Assembly (NCBI GenBank): GCA_015179045.1
Contig: WHUZ01000143.1
Location: 1-64,000, forward strand
DNA: 64,000 nt
From: Kalaharituber pfeilii
Taxonomy: Eukaryota; Ascomycota; Pezizomycetes; Pezizales; Pezizaceae
Direction of reading: 5' to 3'
The translations under genes were made by a program, and so were the position numbers. Shown piece after piece: positions 43,541 through 54,860 of this stretch (the stretch's first letter is position 1; the number at the start of each line of letters is the position of its first letter). The notes beneath the pieces were generated by a model. It was not told the origin of the DNA. It did not search any database and was given only the letters and a program-made list of their open reading frames with translations.

Positions 43541-44700
43541 TTTTTTTTTTTTTTTTATATCATTACTCGCATGCCGCAGTATGGGCTATGGCGAGGTATT
43601 TATTAAAGAAAGAAAATTAACCGTCACTAAATACATGTGGTGCCCGCAATACTCATACATGGTGCGGGTAGAATGTACACACTGGTCAATACAGCCTATT
43701 TCCTCCGTCTGTCCGGCTCGTATTGAGTGGTCCTCAACCATTTCCCACCTAACCTGACTCTGTCTACGTCCGTCGCTGCCTCCAAGTACACCATGACCGA
43801 GCTGGTCATTTTTCCTTCTTCCAGTAGCGCGGTCTTTCGTCTCAGCCACCTTATCCCCACGGTCTTGCTTAGCTTATCATTCCCGGACTCTAACCATTTC
43901 CGGACCTTCTCTAAATCTTTTCTCAGGGCGATTCCATTATTATTCCATGTACTACGACGCCGAATGTCGGTGTGGTGGAGCCAGTATTTGGTGGAGGGGC
44001 GAAGGGCTTTCCGGTCTTGGGTCTTTGTCTTGGGGTGGGGTCTGGTGTGGGTCTTTGTCGTGTCGGTGTCGGGGTTGGGGGCTTAGTTGAGGTGGTGGTG
44101 GCGGCGGGAGTGCTAACCGTGGGTGTCGCCGGGGTCCCTACCGAAGGCGAGTCTGCAATTTTCTTCGCCTCCTTCCGATCCAGTCGTCGCTTAAACTCGT
44201 ATGCAGCTTGGGCTGACGGTTTCCTTTTCTTGGTCAGGGGTATTGTCTGCACCGGAGTATCGGCAGGGGGTGTGGAGAGTCTTGGCGGTGTTTGTGGCGC
44301 GGGGGGTGCCGGCTCCGTGTCTATGTGTGTGATGGAAGGTCCAGGTGTTTCTCCCGCTGAGTGTCGTATCCTAAACCCCTCGCCAAACTCTATGGTAAGG
44401 GGGGATCCTGGCTTCGGGGCACCGTCGCTTCGGGATGTATCTTTCCACAGTGAAACCAGTATCTCGCCCCACTGGGTACCGTTGACTCTGAGTGTCTCCC
44501 TCAGGATGCTCCATTCAGGTATGTCTATTTCATCCCATCCCCGGGGGGTAGGCGGGGGGGCGGCTGTCTGCTTTCCCTTTGGCGGCATCCTGTTGGTTAG
44601 AGAATGTCTGTTCAAGGCTCCCTATTGGGTCTTGGCACCGGCTGGGGTGTGGTTGATGTGTGGCAACGAGGTGGTAAGCTGAAGACTTCCTCAAAACTTC
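43541..44700 (-). mobile_element. ORF1-only LINE derivative, longest minus-strand copy
   Basis: Poly(T) and reversed tail A (43541-43596) are followed by 3' UTR and the ORF1 C-terminal domain (to about 43910). A frame shift follows, then the rest of the ORF1 (44615 to 43923). The shift sits at a small duplication of ATGGAAT/AATAATGGAAT within the conserved HGIALRKDL stretch. The N-terminal frame has MPPKGKQ (44588), a folded segment (WDEIDIPEWSILRETLRVNG), Pro-rich linkers and the motif YEFKRRLDRKEAKKIADSP, which recurs in the 54 kb fragment. There is no RT or RNase H. The 5' border is not resolved. Confidence 0.75.
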
Positions 44701-44865
44701 ACCCCGGGGGGAAAAGTTGTATGTTGTGTTTATGAGGAAGAAAATTAGATCAAAAGACTCAGCGCGCTGAGAGCTTTCGATCTATGTACGTTTCGCTTGG
44801 GGGGACGGTGTGGTTGTGGAGTCGCTTCCAAACGCTCGTCCTGAGGTGGTTGTTGTCGGTCAGGA

Positions 44866-45117
44866 TTGAATTTGATAGATATGACAGGTCCGGCCCGATG
44901 GTTGAATTTGATAGATATGGCAGGTCCGACCCCACGGCCTCAGGTGAGGAAGATTGAGCTCAATTTTACAGGTATAAGCCATTTCGGCAGCCATTGCGGC
45001 AGCCATTTCAGTAGCCGTTTTGGCAGCCATTATACCAGCCATTTCAACATCCATTTCAGTAGCCATTTCAGTAGCCCTTTCACCAGCCATTTCGGCAGCC
45101 ATTTCGGTAGCCGACAG
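44866..45117. repeat. 27 bp and 12 bp tandem repeats
   Basis: TTGAATTTGATAGATATG then [AG]CAGGTCCG recurs twice at 44866-44930. From 44978 to 45117 the 12 bp unit AGCCATTTC[GA]GC with variants repeats about a dozen times. The minus-strand frame across it is simple MAAEMATE-like sequence and is unlikely to be a gene. Confidence 0.7.
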
Positions 45118-45560
45118 TAGATCTGAGCCGACGACGGGTCTTGGCATTTTATCCTAATTGGGACGAAAAACCCTGGGCAGCTTGTAATCAACCCATCCAC
45201 TCCTCAGCAAGCTGAGTTCGCTCCTGGGCATAGGAGGGTGGCGGGGGGGGGGGATTTCCAGATGTACGCGCGGAGAGGAAAGAAAGTAGAAAAATGGGCA
45301 GATGGCATAGCAATAACTTTAAGTCGGTTTTTCAAGTTGGGTTTGATCAATTCGGCACCAGTACAAACTCGTGCTTAAGTAAGCGATTGACATTTTTTCC
45401 TTACCTCCTTGATGCTTTTCCTCAAGTAGGGCTCCAAGTTTTGTACTGCCTTGGGGTACACAAGAGCTGTTCAGGTATACCTTGGCTCGCGACATTCGAG
45501 CGCTTGAGAATGTATGCTGAGGCACATGATGCAAAATATCCATATTGTTGACCCTAACAT

Positions 45561-45645
45561 TTTTTTTTTTTTTTAATTCACGTGACCCCGCGTGCAGCTA
45601 TTCGCCATGGCAGGACCCCTAGGTCTAGACCCTCAAAGCCCGGCG
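45561..45645 (-). mobile_element. Tail-B element, short copy
   Basis: Poly(T), AATTCACGTGACCCCGCGTG, CAGCTATTCGCCATGGCAGG, and then CCCTCAAAGCCCGGCGACA, shared with the longer tail-B copies at 17.6 and 58.3 kb. Confidence 0.65.
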
Positions 45646-45698
45646 ACATATGCTTGTAACTTGAATGTCCATTTCTGTTCTCTGTTCTCTGTCTTGAA

Positions 45699-46424
45699 TT
45701 TTTTTTTTTTTTTTTTTTCAATATCATTGATCGCATGCCGCCCTAGGGGTTATGGCGATTTAGGTACATAATAGATAAAATAAAAAAGGAAAACAAAATG
45801 TCATGAACGCTCGGTAGGGACCCACGACTCTCGCTAGTGATGTACGTAGTACATTCCAAAACCAAATCCAAGACCAGGACCAATGTGCTGCCCATGTATG
45901 TTTGTGTGCTACAGGCAAGAAGGAACATGGTTTGCCTATCTCCGTCTTCTGTCCCACTCGTATTGGCTTGATCGCAGCCACCTTCCTCCTAGTCTCACTC
46001 TCCCCGCTTCGGCCGGTTTCTCCAAGTATACCACCGCTGAACTTGTCAATTTCCCCTCTTCAACGAGCGTCTGTTTCTTTCTCAACCATCGAATCCCGGC
46101 GATCTTCCCCAAGTCGCTGTTCGCTACCTCCAACCATTTTCGGACGTTCCCTAGATCCTTCCTCAGGGCTATTCCGTGAACGAGATGCCGAATTTTGAGG
46201 TGGTGGTAACGGGGGGCTGGTTGGGGTGGGGGTGTTGGTTGGGGGGTCGACGGGGGAGCGGGAGGGTCTGTCGTCAGAGGAGTGAGAGGGTTTGGTGTCC
46301 GTGGGGCAATTGACTTTCTTCCGGCCATTCTTTGGCGTGGGCGTGGGGCCTGGAGTGGGCTTGGGGGTTGGTGTGGGCCCCGTGGTTGAGTTTGGTGCGG
46401 TGGTGCCCACAGGGGTGCTGTCAA
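45699..46424 (-). mobile_element. ORF1-only LINE derivative
   Basis: Poly(T) and reversed tail A (45699-45761), a 3' UTR of about 170 bp, then a minus-strand frame of 162 codons (46424 to 45936). The frame has a Pro/Thr-rich linker and the ORF1 C-terminal domain (LVHGIALRKDLGNVRKW, GIRWLRKKQ, RLGGRWLR, basic RRRR end). It has the same ORF1-stop-UTR-tail structure as the other copies. No clear TSD. Confidence 0.78.
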
Positions 46425-46432
46425 CGAGTTAT

Positions 46433-46900
46433 GTGACTGGAGTCTAGTCTCGCAAGCAGCTCTCTAGCGGAGTAGCCTCGAATCAGGCGCTGCTACTAGT
46501 AGGTGCTTAGGGGCTTGGCAGATGTATTACTTAATCAATGGTTTGAAGTTGTGTTTCTATACCGTTGTAGCGCCTGGAGATTAAGTCGGACCCCCGTTAC
46601 GATCAGGGCAACGATCAGGGCAACGATCAGGGGGCACACTAGCAACGATCACACCTTGTCAACAACACCATCAACACAAACATGAATAACTACACAGATA
46701 TACATTCCTCCTTAGAAAGAAAGCTTTGGTACCTAAATTCTGAATGTATATAACTTGGTTTTCATGATTTATTTGATATATGTGAATGAGAAATAGTTGA
46801 GCAAGCTTATAGGGAGAGATAAGATGAGAGCTCATAGAAGTATTCTGAAATTGATTACACTATTCATGTAATACAGCATCTGCCAGTGGTTTCTGATCTT
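46433..46900 (+). repeat. Left inverted end of the helicase-bearing complex
   Basis: The segment is an inverted match to 53400-53915: strong from CTGGAGATTAAGTCGGACCC (46574) to about 46755, weaker outside. It contains two to four copies of ACGATCAGGGCA and the start of a small frame (MNNYTDIHSSLERKLWYLNS) also present, inverted, at about 53630. Confidence 0.75.
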
Positions 46901-47169
46901 TTCATTGCTACTGTAATCTGCTGAACCACTGTAGTCTGCCAAACTGATATAGTCTACTGAACTACTGTAGTATGCCAAATTACTATAGTCTGTCTCTGTC
47001 CTATAGCTCTGTAGGTATATAAAACTCCCCTCTCCCTTCTCCGAATATGACATCATGGCAGTTTACTAGCTCAGTATATATGATATCATTTCTGAGCAAA
47101 CTTCTATTCATTTTCTAGCTTCATACATTTTAGAACTAGGCTAAGCGACTGCTATAGCACTATACCCTA

Positions 47170-47950
47170 TCAGCCTCCATCCTTTTCAAACATTTCTCCA
47201 TCCTCCAAAATATATATTTAGGGATTGTTTAATACATATATGATCTATCTATATTGTTCTCAGCTAATTTTTAGTTCTCATTATTAACATTTCATGATAC
47301 TTGAGTTGTAGCTCCTATATGTATATATATTAGTAAACCTCTACCAAATCAGCACTCTATCAGACCCCCCATCATCAATATAGCATGTAGTACTTCTCCT
47401 CATCGAGAGTTACTGTCCGCCAGGCCAAAAAGACACTTGACCAGCGATACTCGCTAGTCCTCTGCGTAGCTCATATAGCATATTTCGCGTCTGCGATGCC
47501 GGCGCCTGGCTGTCGCATATCGCCTACGTCATATACTATGCGTATATTGCACACTTCCACTGACCGCCCGCTCTATGGTTGTGGTGAATCCATAATAAAT
47601 AATCCCATAGCAATAAATTGTACACTTGCGATAGTAAGAAGCATGCAATATTGATGATGGGGCCTCTGATAGAGGTGCCGATTTGGTAGAGGTTTACTAA
47701 TGCATATTCATATAGGAGCCACAACTCAAGAATTTTAAAACATCAACCATAAGAATCAAAGATCAGTTGAAAACAATATAGATAGATCATATAGATATTG
47801 AACAATCCCTAGATATATATTTTAGAGGATGGAGGAATGTTTGGAAATGATGGGGGCTGATGGGAGATAGTATTGGATTTAATATGGTATTCACTTAGCT
47901 CAGTGAATATGTGCCCAGAATGCATGAGGTTAGAAAACGAATTCAAGAGG
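47170..47950. repeat. Repeat unit U1 with internal inverted pair
   Basis: CCATCCTCCAAAATATATAT ... CATCAATATAGCATG (47170-47390) is inverted at 47640-47880. The unit ends in GTGCCCAGAATGCATGAGGT, the beginning of the helicase-like segment. It is repeated at 49437-50208 at over 90% identity by eye. Confidence 0.75.
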
Positions 47951-48339
47951 TCTGTCAAAAAAAAAGATAAGTATATATGACAGGCAAGAGCCATCGGCAA
48001 AAAAAATTGCTCTCATCCTAAGACGTTACATGTGTTTGACGCACTAATGCCATGGGGTGTCAACCACCTATCACGGTCACGGTGACAGAACCTTTCCAAG
48101 AGTAGCGTCTGGATGCCACTCCGAGTCGGCTCGCCTCTTCAGCGGGTGAGTATTTACATAGGCACCTGACGTTTAGCACTTTTTCAATCATGCATTATCA
48201 ACTACGGACTCATTCCCTACGTTCAAGTTATCAAGTACAGATTGATACACCCAGCATACTCAGCTCAAGTATGGCCTAAATTAGTAGTCGGCTACTCACA
48301 TCTACGGCGCTTATTTTGTTCTACCATGCCATAATATTA

Positions 48340-49060
48340 TGTTTGACGACCTGCCATGCCTGTTGAATTGAGCTCACATTCCTTCATCGTGCGCCATCAG
48401 GAAGACCTGGCGTACTTGTCAAATTGGGCCTCATTGTACCACATCCTGCGCGGTGGAAATGGACCTGCAATAGCTGTAAACTGAGCTCATTCTACCCACA
48501 TGATGGGCCACATCTCGTGCCATCAATCGGGACCTGTATACTTGTCAAATTCAGCTGATGTTGCCTCATCATTTGCCATCGAGAGAGATATGCCATACCA
48601 GTCAAATTGAGCCCACTCTGCAATACGTCGCGCCATCGTATTGGACCTGTCATACCTGTCAAATTGAGCTCATTTTGCATTGTAGTATAGGAGCCGTCGT
48701 ACCTGTCAAATTCAGCTCATGTTGCCACATCTCGTGCTCTCGAGGGGGACTGAGCCACTTGCTAGTCCTCTGCGTAGCTCATATAGCACGCCATTGCTGG
48801 GCTGTCGCATATCGCCTGCGTTGCATATACTCGCGCCGCCAAAAGGGCCCTGCGATACCTGTAGATCCAGCTCATTCTGCTGCATCTTACATGCCGTTAA
48901 GTGGGACCTATAATACCTGTCAAGTTCAGTTCATTCTACTACATCTCGCACCGCCGAGAGAGGTCTGCAATACCTGCTAATGGAGCACATTCTACCTGAT
49001 CTCGCGCCACGGAATGGGTCATTTCGTACCTGTAGATTAAGCCCATCTCGTACCTACCCC
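48340..49060. repeat. ~60 bp degenerate tandem repeats
   Basis: About ten units contain CCTGTCAAATTGAGCTCATT and CATCTCG[CT]GCCATCG. Small frames across it are by-products. Similar TTGAATTTGATAGATATG then ACAGGTCC pieces occur at 44866-44930. Confidence 0.7.
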
Positions 49061-49062
49061 AT

Positions 49063-50208
49063 CAGCCCCCATCCTTTCCAAACATTCCTCCATCCTCCAA
49101 AATATATATCTAGAGATTGTTCAATACATATATGATCTATCTGCATTGTTCTCAGCTAATCTTTGGCTCTCATTATTGATATTTTATGATGCTTGAGTTG
49201 TAGCCCCTATACGTACATGTATTAGTAAACCTCTACTAAATCGGCACCTCTATCATGACCCCATCATCAATATAGCATGCTTCTCATCATCGGTCCTATA
49301 TGACAGTTTGAGATCTGACAGAATGAGCAGAATTTGCGCAGTAAGGCAGGTCCCACGACGGTGTAATCTGCGGCGGGATGAGAATGCGCTGGAGCGGTAG
49401 GACGACAGAGGAGGGTATAGAATCTAATACTATTTCCCATCAGCCCCCATCATTTCCAAACATTCCTCCATCCTCCAAAATATATATCTAGGGATTGTTT
49501 AATACATATATAATCTATCTATATTGTTCTCAGCTAATTTTTAGTTCTCATTATTGATATTTTATGATACTTGAGTTGTAGCTCCTATATTAGTAAACCT
49601 CTACCAAATCAGCACTCTATCACACCCCCCATCATCAATATAGCATGCAGTGCTTCTCCTCATCGAGAGTTACCGTCCGCCAGGCCAAAAAGACACTTGA
49701 CCAGTGATACTTGCTAGTCCTCTGCGTAGCTCATATAGCACATTTCGCGACTGCGACGCCGGCGCCTGGCTGTCGCATATCACCTACGTCGCATATGCGT
49801 ATATTGCGCGCTTCCACCGACCGCCCGCTCTACAGTTGCAGTGAATCCGTAATAAATAATCCCATAGTAATAAATTGTACACTTGCGATAATAAGAAGCA
49901 TGTAATATTGATGATGGGGGCTCTGATAGAGGCGGCGATTTGGTAGAGGTTTACTAATGCATATACATATAGGAGCCACAACTTAAGAATTTTAAAACAT
50001 CAATCATAAGAATCAAAGATCAGTTGAAAACAATATAGATAGATCATATAGATATTGAACAATCCCTAGATATATATTTTAGAGGATGGAGGAATGTTTG
50101 AAAATGATGGAGGCTGATGGGAGATAGTATTGGATTTAATATGGTATTCACTTAGCTCAGTGAATATGTGCCCAGAATGTATGAGGCTAGAAAACGAATT
50201 CAAGAGGT
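49063..50208. repeat. Repeat unit U2 plus an extra forward copy
   Basis: The forward segment occurs at 49063-49290 and 49437-49650, and the inverted one at 49890-50160. The unit ends ATGTGCCCAGAATGTATGAG then joins directly to CTGGAGATTAAG at 50209. Confidence 0.75.
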
Positions 50209-50330
50209 CTGGAGATTAAGTCGGACCCCCGTTACGATCAGGCCAACGATCAGGGCAACGATCAGGGCAACGATCAGGGCAACGATCAGGGCAGACCAGC
50301 AACGATCACACAACAACAATCATTGTACTC
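50209..50330 (+). repeat. Internal terminus with five 12 bp repeats
   Basis: CTGGAGATTAAGTCGGACCC is followed by five ACGATCAGG[GC]CA units. The same end lies at 46574 and, inverted, at 53734. This is the probable left end of the younger element running to 53734. Confidence 0.75.
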
Positions 50331-50600
50331 CATAAACATCAACACCTGAACCACAAATCCTCCCTATTTACTCTCCTACTGCCATTACAAACTTTTTTTT
50401 ATTCCTCTTACCTTTGGGATTTCAGAAAAAAGTACAAAAGCAATCAATATGACTAATAGCAATCGTCGGACACGTGGTCATGGCATGAGGCTACTGCAAG
50501 AGGGACCCCTGCACAAGACACAAAGGGGAAAGGCAAGACTAGGGTTGCTCCCATCGAATTATCTACTCCCATTCCAAGTTCTCCAGGGAATCCTGGAGGA

Positions 50601-52060
50601 ATGAAGAGTGTCGTTCCATGTTTTGATTCCCTGGAAACCACTCAATTCATGAATGGAGCTATCAATGCTAGTGATTGGAAAGGAAGAATCCAGGTGGCTT
50701 GGGCCCAGTACTTTTTTGTCAAACGGGGGTTGAGTGCCGATGAGAGGAAAAGGTGTTTTCACAAGTTCATTCCTGGAGAGCTTGTCAGTGAAAGTAAGGA
50801 TTTAATGGCATATTACGAACGAACATATTCAATCTATATTGAGTTCCTCAGAGGGAGAGTAATAAAGTATGGGAACATGTTCTTTGAGTCCCCTGCAGGC
50901 AAGCTATGGATGGATGAACTTGCAATTCATAAGTAAGCCTGTTCAGAACTGAGTCTACAAACTTGCAAGCTAACTAGAAATAGAAAAGCACCATGCAAGG
51001 TTGGGGATGAATCTTTCGATAGTTTTCATTTGATGCGTTTCCGTGGACATGATGGGATTACCTTTGATAGCAAGGAAACCATTGATTTCTACGTTACGAT
51101 GCTCATTCACGTCAAGACGGAACCGGTTGAACTGGGAAAAATAGGCTGGATCGCGGACGATGAAGAGGGATATTGGCAGGCAATGCTAAAAGATACTGCT
51201 TTGCAGCTAATCTTACTCTACGTATTGGGGGAATCCAAAGGTCGAAGGACCTACTCCAAACAGGCGATGATTACCGACCTTGATAAAATTACATTCAATA
51301 CGGCGGACTTGCCCGCATTGGCTAACGATATTTTCGACTATTCTGTTCTTGTGAACAAGCACAGCACTTTCCCACAACCGATTGTAATCAGAGCCAGTAG
51401 CGATATGCTAGGAGATGATTCGTCTACAGAGACCATCATCCCTGGTGATGAGCCGGAGGACCTCATAAGTGCAGCTTTGGAAGATATTCATGAAGCAGCA
51501 CCAACAAATGAAATGTCTGATGTACAATGCCAGGAAGTGGTATTGGACTCTATTAAGCAGGAAACCTTTATGGAACAATCCTTCCGTGAGAAAGTTCTGA
51601 AGCAAGATCGAGACATCATTGATCCGCGTGGACGGGAATTCTTACATGTTTGGGGTGAAGATCACAACACCCCCCTCTGGTATCAAACAAAGGTACCCAA
51701 CGAGTATGCACGGATGAACATCTGGGGAAAGCATGAAGTTCACCGATGGGTGGTCAACAAACATATGCAATACCTTGATGGTGTCATTTATGATGCAATT
51801 TGCCGCAAGAAAACACTCCAGAAAGACCTCGATGAGGTAGACGCAGAGCTTTTGAAGATAAGGACTCGTGATCACGCAAGACCATCCAGGAACATGAAGA
51901 GATGGAAAGACTCATCGAGCAAAAGAGAAAGGAGTTGGCGAATGCTCAAGAGGGTCCACCTGCTAAGCGGGCTCGAGCCATAGACTATGGCATCAGCGAG
52001 GCTGAACTCAAAATCCTCGCAAGCGATGAATTCAAATATGGTCCAGATACCGAATAGGTT
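50601..52060 (+). CDS. Unrecognised transposon-borne protein, intron-containing
   Basis: Exons 50601-50932 and 50978 to about 51880 join across a 45 bp intron (GTAAGC, GCTAAC, TAG). The last part (to the stop at 52060) reads in another frame, requiring a frameshift or a missed junction near 51872-51890. The product is about 470 residues. It begins near MKSVVPCFDSLETTQF; the start is uncertain, because coding-like sequence continues upstream to about 50460. It is globular and rich in aromatic residues over the first ~240 residues, and has a charged middle (ETIIPGDEPEDL) and a coiled-coil-like, Glu/Lys-rich C-terminus (HEEMERLIEQKRKEL). I recognise no transposase, recombinase or nuclease motif. 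It lies between inverted ends at 50209 and 53734 together with a helicase fragment, so I infer that it belongs to that element. Confidence 0.55.
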
Positions 52061-52969
52061 AAAGGATCAAGATTGTCCTACTAGTAGAAACTTGCCTACT
52101 TACACATGTTAGTTTCTTATTGAGAGTGCTTCAGTTAATGACATATGTGAAGGAAATGGTACATGTGATATAGCTGGGAGAGAAATTTGGGCAGATAGAT
52201 AGTGCTGTATTAGCAATCATGATGAAAGTGACGGAATTTAAGATCGTAATGATGTATGGCGGAACTGATCAAAGAGCATGTATGAAGGCTTGTGATGAAG
52301 GGATCTAGTTAATCTTTGAGACCTCTAGAAATGAAAAGACATACATTGCTAATAGCATCAGCGGGGCAAGTGACTATCTTATTGTATCATATTGCCCATC
52401 TTGGAATGGCGTTCTGGAGGTGTGAGTAGGAAGTCCCGAAAATGCTGGCAGGTTTGAGCTGCTATCACCACACACACGATCAGGAGGAGTAACTCAACAA
52501 TACAAACAAGACTACAGATAAGACAACGTTCAACCAGTAATCCAGGTAGTTATTGGCCTGAGAGATGAGAGCTGTTCGGGACTGACGGTGGCGGTTTATG
52601 AGGCCCTCAAGGGGAAGCCATGTCGGGCATTGAAGATGATTACTACTCTGGGGATGAGGACTTGATCATGGCTGCAGATGATCCAGGATTCTGGAATCAG
52701 ACTCAAATGATGGAGGAAACTGGAGAGGCAAATGGTAAGACTGAATAAGGAGAACATCCCCATGGTAATCAGGTTACTAATAAGAGACTTGGGATGGGAT
52801 GGGATGGGATGGGATGGGGAAGTGGTAGCTGATCGGTGCACTCATGTAGAACCTGCGATCAGAGGAACACAAACTGCGATCAGATCAACACAACATAACA
52901 ACGACCACCAACAGGAAAACAATGGCTCAGAGGGATCGTGTATGTATTGAGGAATTCCAAAATGATATA
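52061..52969. other. Interior of the helicase-bearing element, no clear gene
   Basis: The region between the unknown gene and the helicase fragment. It contains a (GGGAT)n microsatellite at 52793-52816 and short frames without recognisable motifs. 52620-52740 is acidic coding-like sequence (DDYYSGDEDL-type) that may be an exon. Confidence 0.35.
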
Positions 52970-53032
52970 TTTTAGTGATGGGGGGATGATCTGGACACGT
53001 GGGAGCTGATGGGGTATATGTATAGGCTCCGG

Positions 53033-53091
53033 TTTTTTTTTTTTTTTTTATTTCACGTGACCCCGCTTGTAGCTGTTCGCCATGGCAGGGC
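53033..53091 (-). mobile_element. Tail-B-only insertion with TSD
   Basis: ATAGGCTCCGG (53022-53032 and 53092-53102) flanks 59 bp of poly(T) plus reversed tail B. It interrupts the sequence just before the helicase-like frame. Confidence 0.88.
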
Positions 53092-53136
53092 ATAGGCTCC
53101 GGTTCAATGTGGCGGCCACTAAGCTCCGTGAAGATG

Positions 53137-53400
53137 TGCCCAGAACGCATGAGGTTACAAAACGAACTGAAAAAGTGTACACTAGAGAAACTTGGAAAAG
53201 AGATGTATGATTGGCAGGCAGCTATGAGCAGTGCTATCCTGATGGGTAACGATGCTTTATTGATCTCAGGAACCGGATCAGGAAAAAGCTTAGTCTTCCA
53301 GGCGCATGTGGTGTTGGTGGATCGCAAGAACCAAAGCAGCCAAATCGTGATCACTCCAATTAAAGCCTTGATCTATGATCAGGTTACAGATTTTACTTCC
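53137..53400 (+). pseudogene. RecQ-like DEAD/DEAH helicase, N-terminal fragment
   Basis: The frame contains YDWQAAMSSAILMGNDALL, a Walker A motif GTGSGKS (about 53271-53291), and ITPIKALIYDQV, matching motif Ia of RecQ-type helicases. It breaks off after DQV, where the inverted terminal segment begins on the other strand. Its first codons (CPERMRLQNELKK) recur in units U1 and U2. RecQ-like helicases occur as host proteins, in telomere-linked helicase genes and in some fungal mobile elements; the inverted-repeat context favours the last. It is a fragment of about 85-90 residues and cannot be active. Confidence 0.7.
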
Positions 53401-53915
53401 TGATGCCATAGGATTGAGTTCTGGGCTCAATAGCGCTTTAGTTAGGCTCGCTATCCGCCCTTCGATGATAGCTTGTTGTACACGTACTCGGTTCAGCATT
53501 TCTTTATTAAGTACTTCTTGTTCACAGGCATCAAATAAATCATGAAAACCAAGTCGTATACATTCGGAATTAAGGTACCAAAGCTTTCTTTCCAAGGAGG
53601 AATGTATATCTATACAGTTATTCATGTTTGTGTTGATGGGTGTTGTTGACAAGGTGTGATCGTTACTAGTGTGCCCCCTGATCGTTGTCCTGATCGTTGC
53701 CCTGATCGTAACGGGGGTCCGACTTAATCTCCAGGCGTTATATACATAATTAAGACACCAAACCAAAGATTGATTACATAACACATATGCCAAGACGCTT
53801 CAGTAGCAACGTACTTATGTATTAAACGCCTGGTCCGAGGCTACTAGCGGAGCAACACCCATGCATGAAACTCCGCTTAGTCAGAGTCTGGTTACGAGAC
53901 TAACTGGAGTCCCAA
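53401..53915 (-). repeat. Right inverted end of the helicase-bearing complex
   Basis: Reading minus, it starts with flanking sequence weakly matching 46433-46573, then CTGGAGATTAAGTCGGACCC, three or four ATCAGGG-type repeats, and a frame MNNCIDIHSSLERKLWYLNS that continues antisense into the helicase end. It defines the right border near 53734, or, if the weaker match counts, 53915. Confidence 0.7.
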
Positions 53916-53924
53916 CTTGGGCGC

Positions 53925-54360
53925 AGTGGCAATTTTCTTTGCGTCCTTGGCGCCGAGCCGCCGCTTGAAGTCTTGCGCCGACGTCGTCTTGCCTTTTCGC
54001 TTCTTGGTTGCGGGCCCTGGGGTGGTTTTTTTTTTTTTTTTTTTTATTTCACGTGACCCCGCTTGCAGCTGTTCGCCATGGCAGGGCACCCCGGGATGGT
54101 TGTTGGCGTGACTTCGGGGATTGGTATAATCTCCGTCCTTAGGGCGGCACGCGAGCAATGATCTAAAAAAAAAAAAAATTCTCCGCGCTTTGCCCGGGGA
54201 TGGCTCCTCTGAGTGCATGGTGACATTTTCGCTGAAGCCTAGGGCTTCGGAGGTAGGTTCCACCGGTGTCGTCTCGGGAGCTGAGTCAGCTGACCCGCTG
54301 CTTAGCGGTATGGTTTGCAATAATACTCTATTCCTGGGGTCTGTCTTGAATATCACTACC
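53925..54360 (-). pseudogene. LINE ORF1 fragment interrupted by tail-B and tail-A insertions
   Basis: The minus-strand ORF1 motif FKRRLGAKDAKKIA (about 53950) is preceded by a tail-B insertion (54028-54088; flanks CCCTGGGGTGG and CCCCGGGATGG look like a mutated TSD). A tail-A insertion (54131-54178) and more ORF1-like sequence (to 54356) follow. It shares the ORF1/tail-B junction with 24.78 kb. Confidence 0.65.
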
Positions 54361-54679
54361 TGTATACGGCCCTAGGGACTATGGCGCTAAAATTTCGGAG
54401 GAGATAATAGAAATAAAGAAGACAAGGCAGAGATTTCATTCGGTTGCCCAGTACAATACATGTAATGTGCTGTGTTCATATGCTTGTAATGAGGTCACGC
54501 TAATAAAGAATATTGTATATAGTTCGCCAAACTGGGGAGCCTATCGACAGAGGTATTGACATGAGCACATCGCAGAATTTAATGTTTGGAAGTCTAGAAA
54601 GTCTCAACAACTTTTAGAATGATCACCGACTTTGTTTCTGCTCTCCGCTTGAGATATATTTCCCTGTATTGCTATCACC

Positions 54680-54712
54680 GCATGCTACAAGCGGGGTCAC
54701 GTGAAAAAAAAA
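54680..54712 (+). mobile_element. Tail-B-only insertion
   Basis: GCTACAAGCGGGGTCACGTG then poly(A). Only the last ~20 nt of tail B are present. Confidence 0.55.
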
Positions 54713-54860
54713 AACAAAAAAACTCCTCTTTTCATATAAGCATATACTCATAGGTATACCACCCCTCAACCGGGCAGAATACCTCTAACGGAATTTTTCT
54801 GCATTTCCTTTATCAAGCTCCAGACCGCTGCAGCGACTAGGGAAACACACAGCCAAGTTT

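Noticed and set aside
44860..45147. Methionine/alanine/glutamate-rich 95-residue protein
   Set aside because: It is translation of a 12 bp satellite with no splice or start support.
50209..53734. Helitron (because of the helicase fragment)
   Set aside because: The helicase is RecQ-like with no Rep domain, and the borders are inverted repeats, not TC...CTRR with a 3' hairpin.
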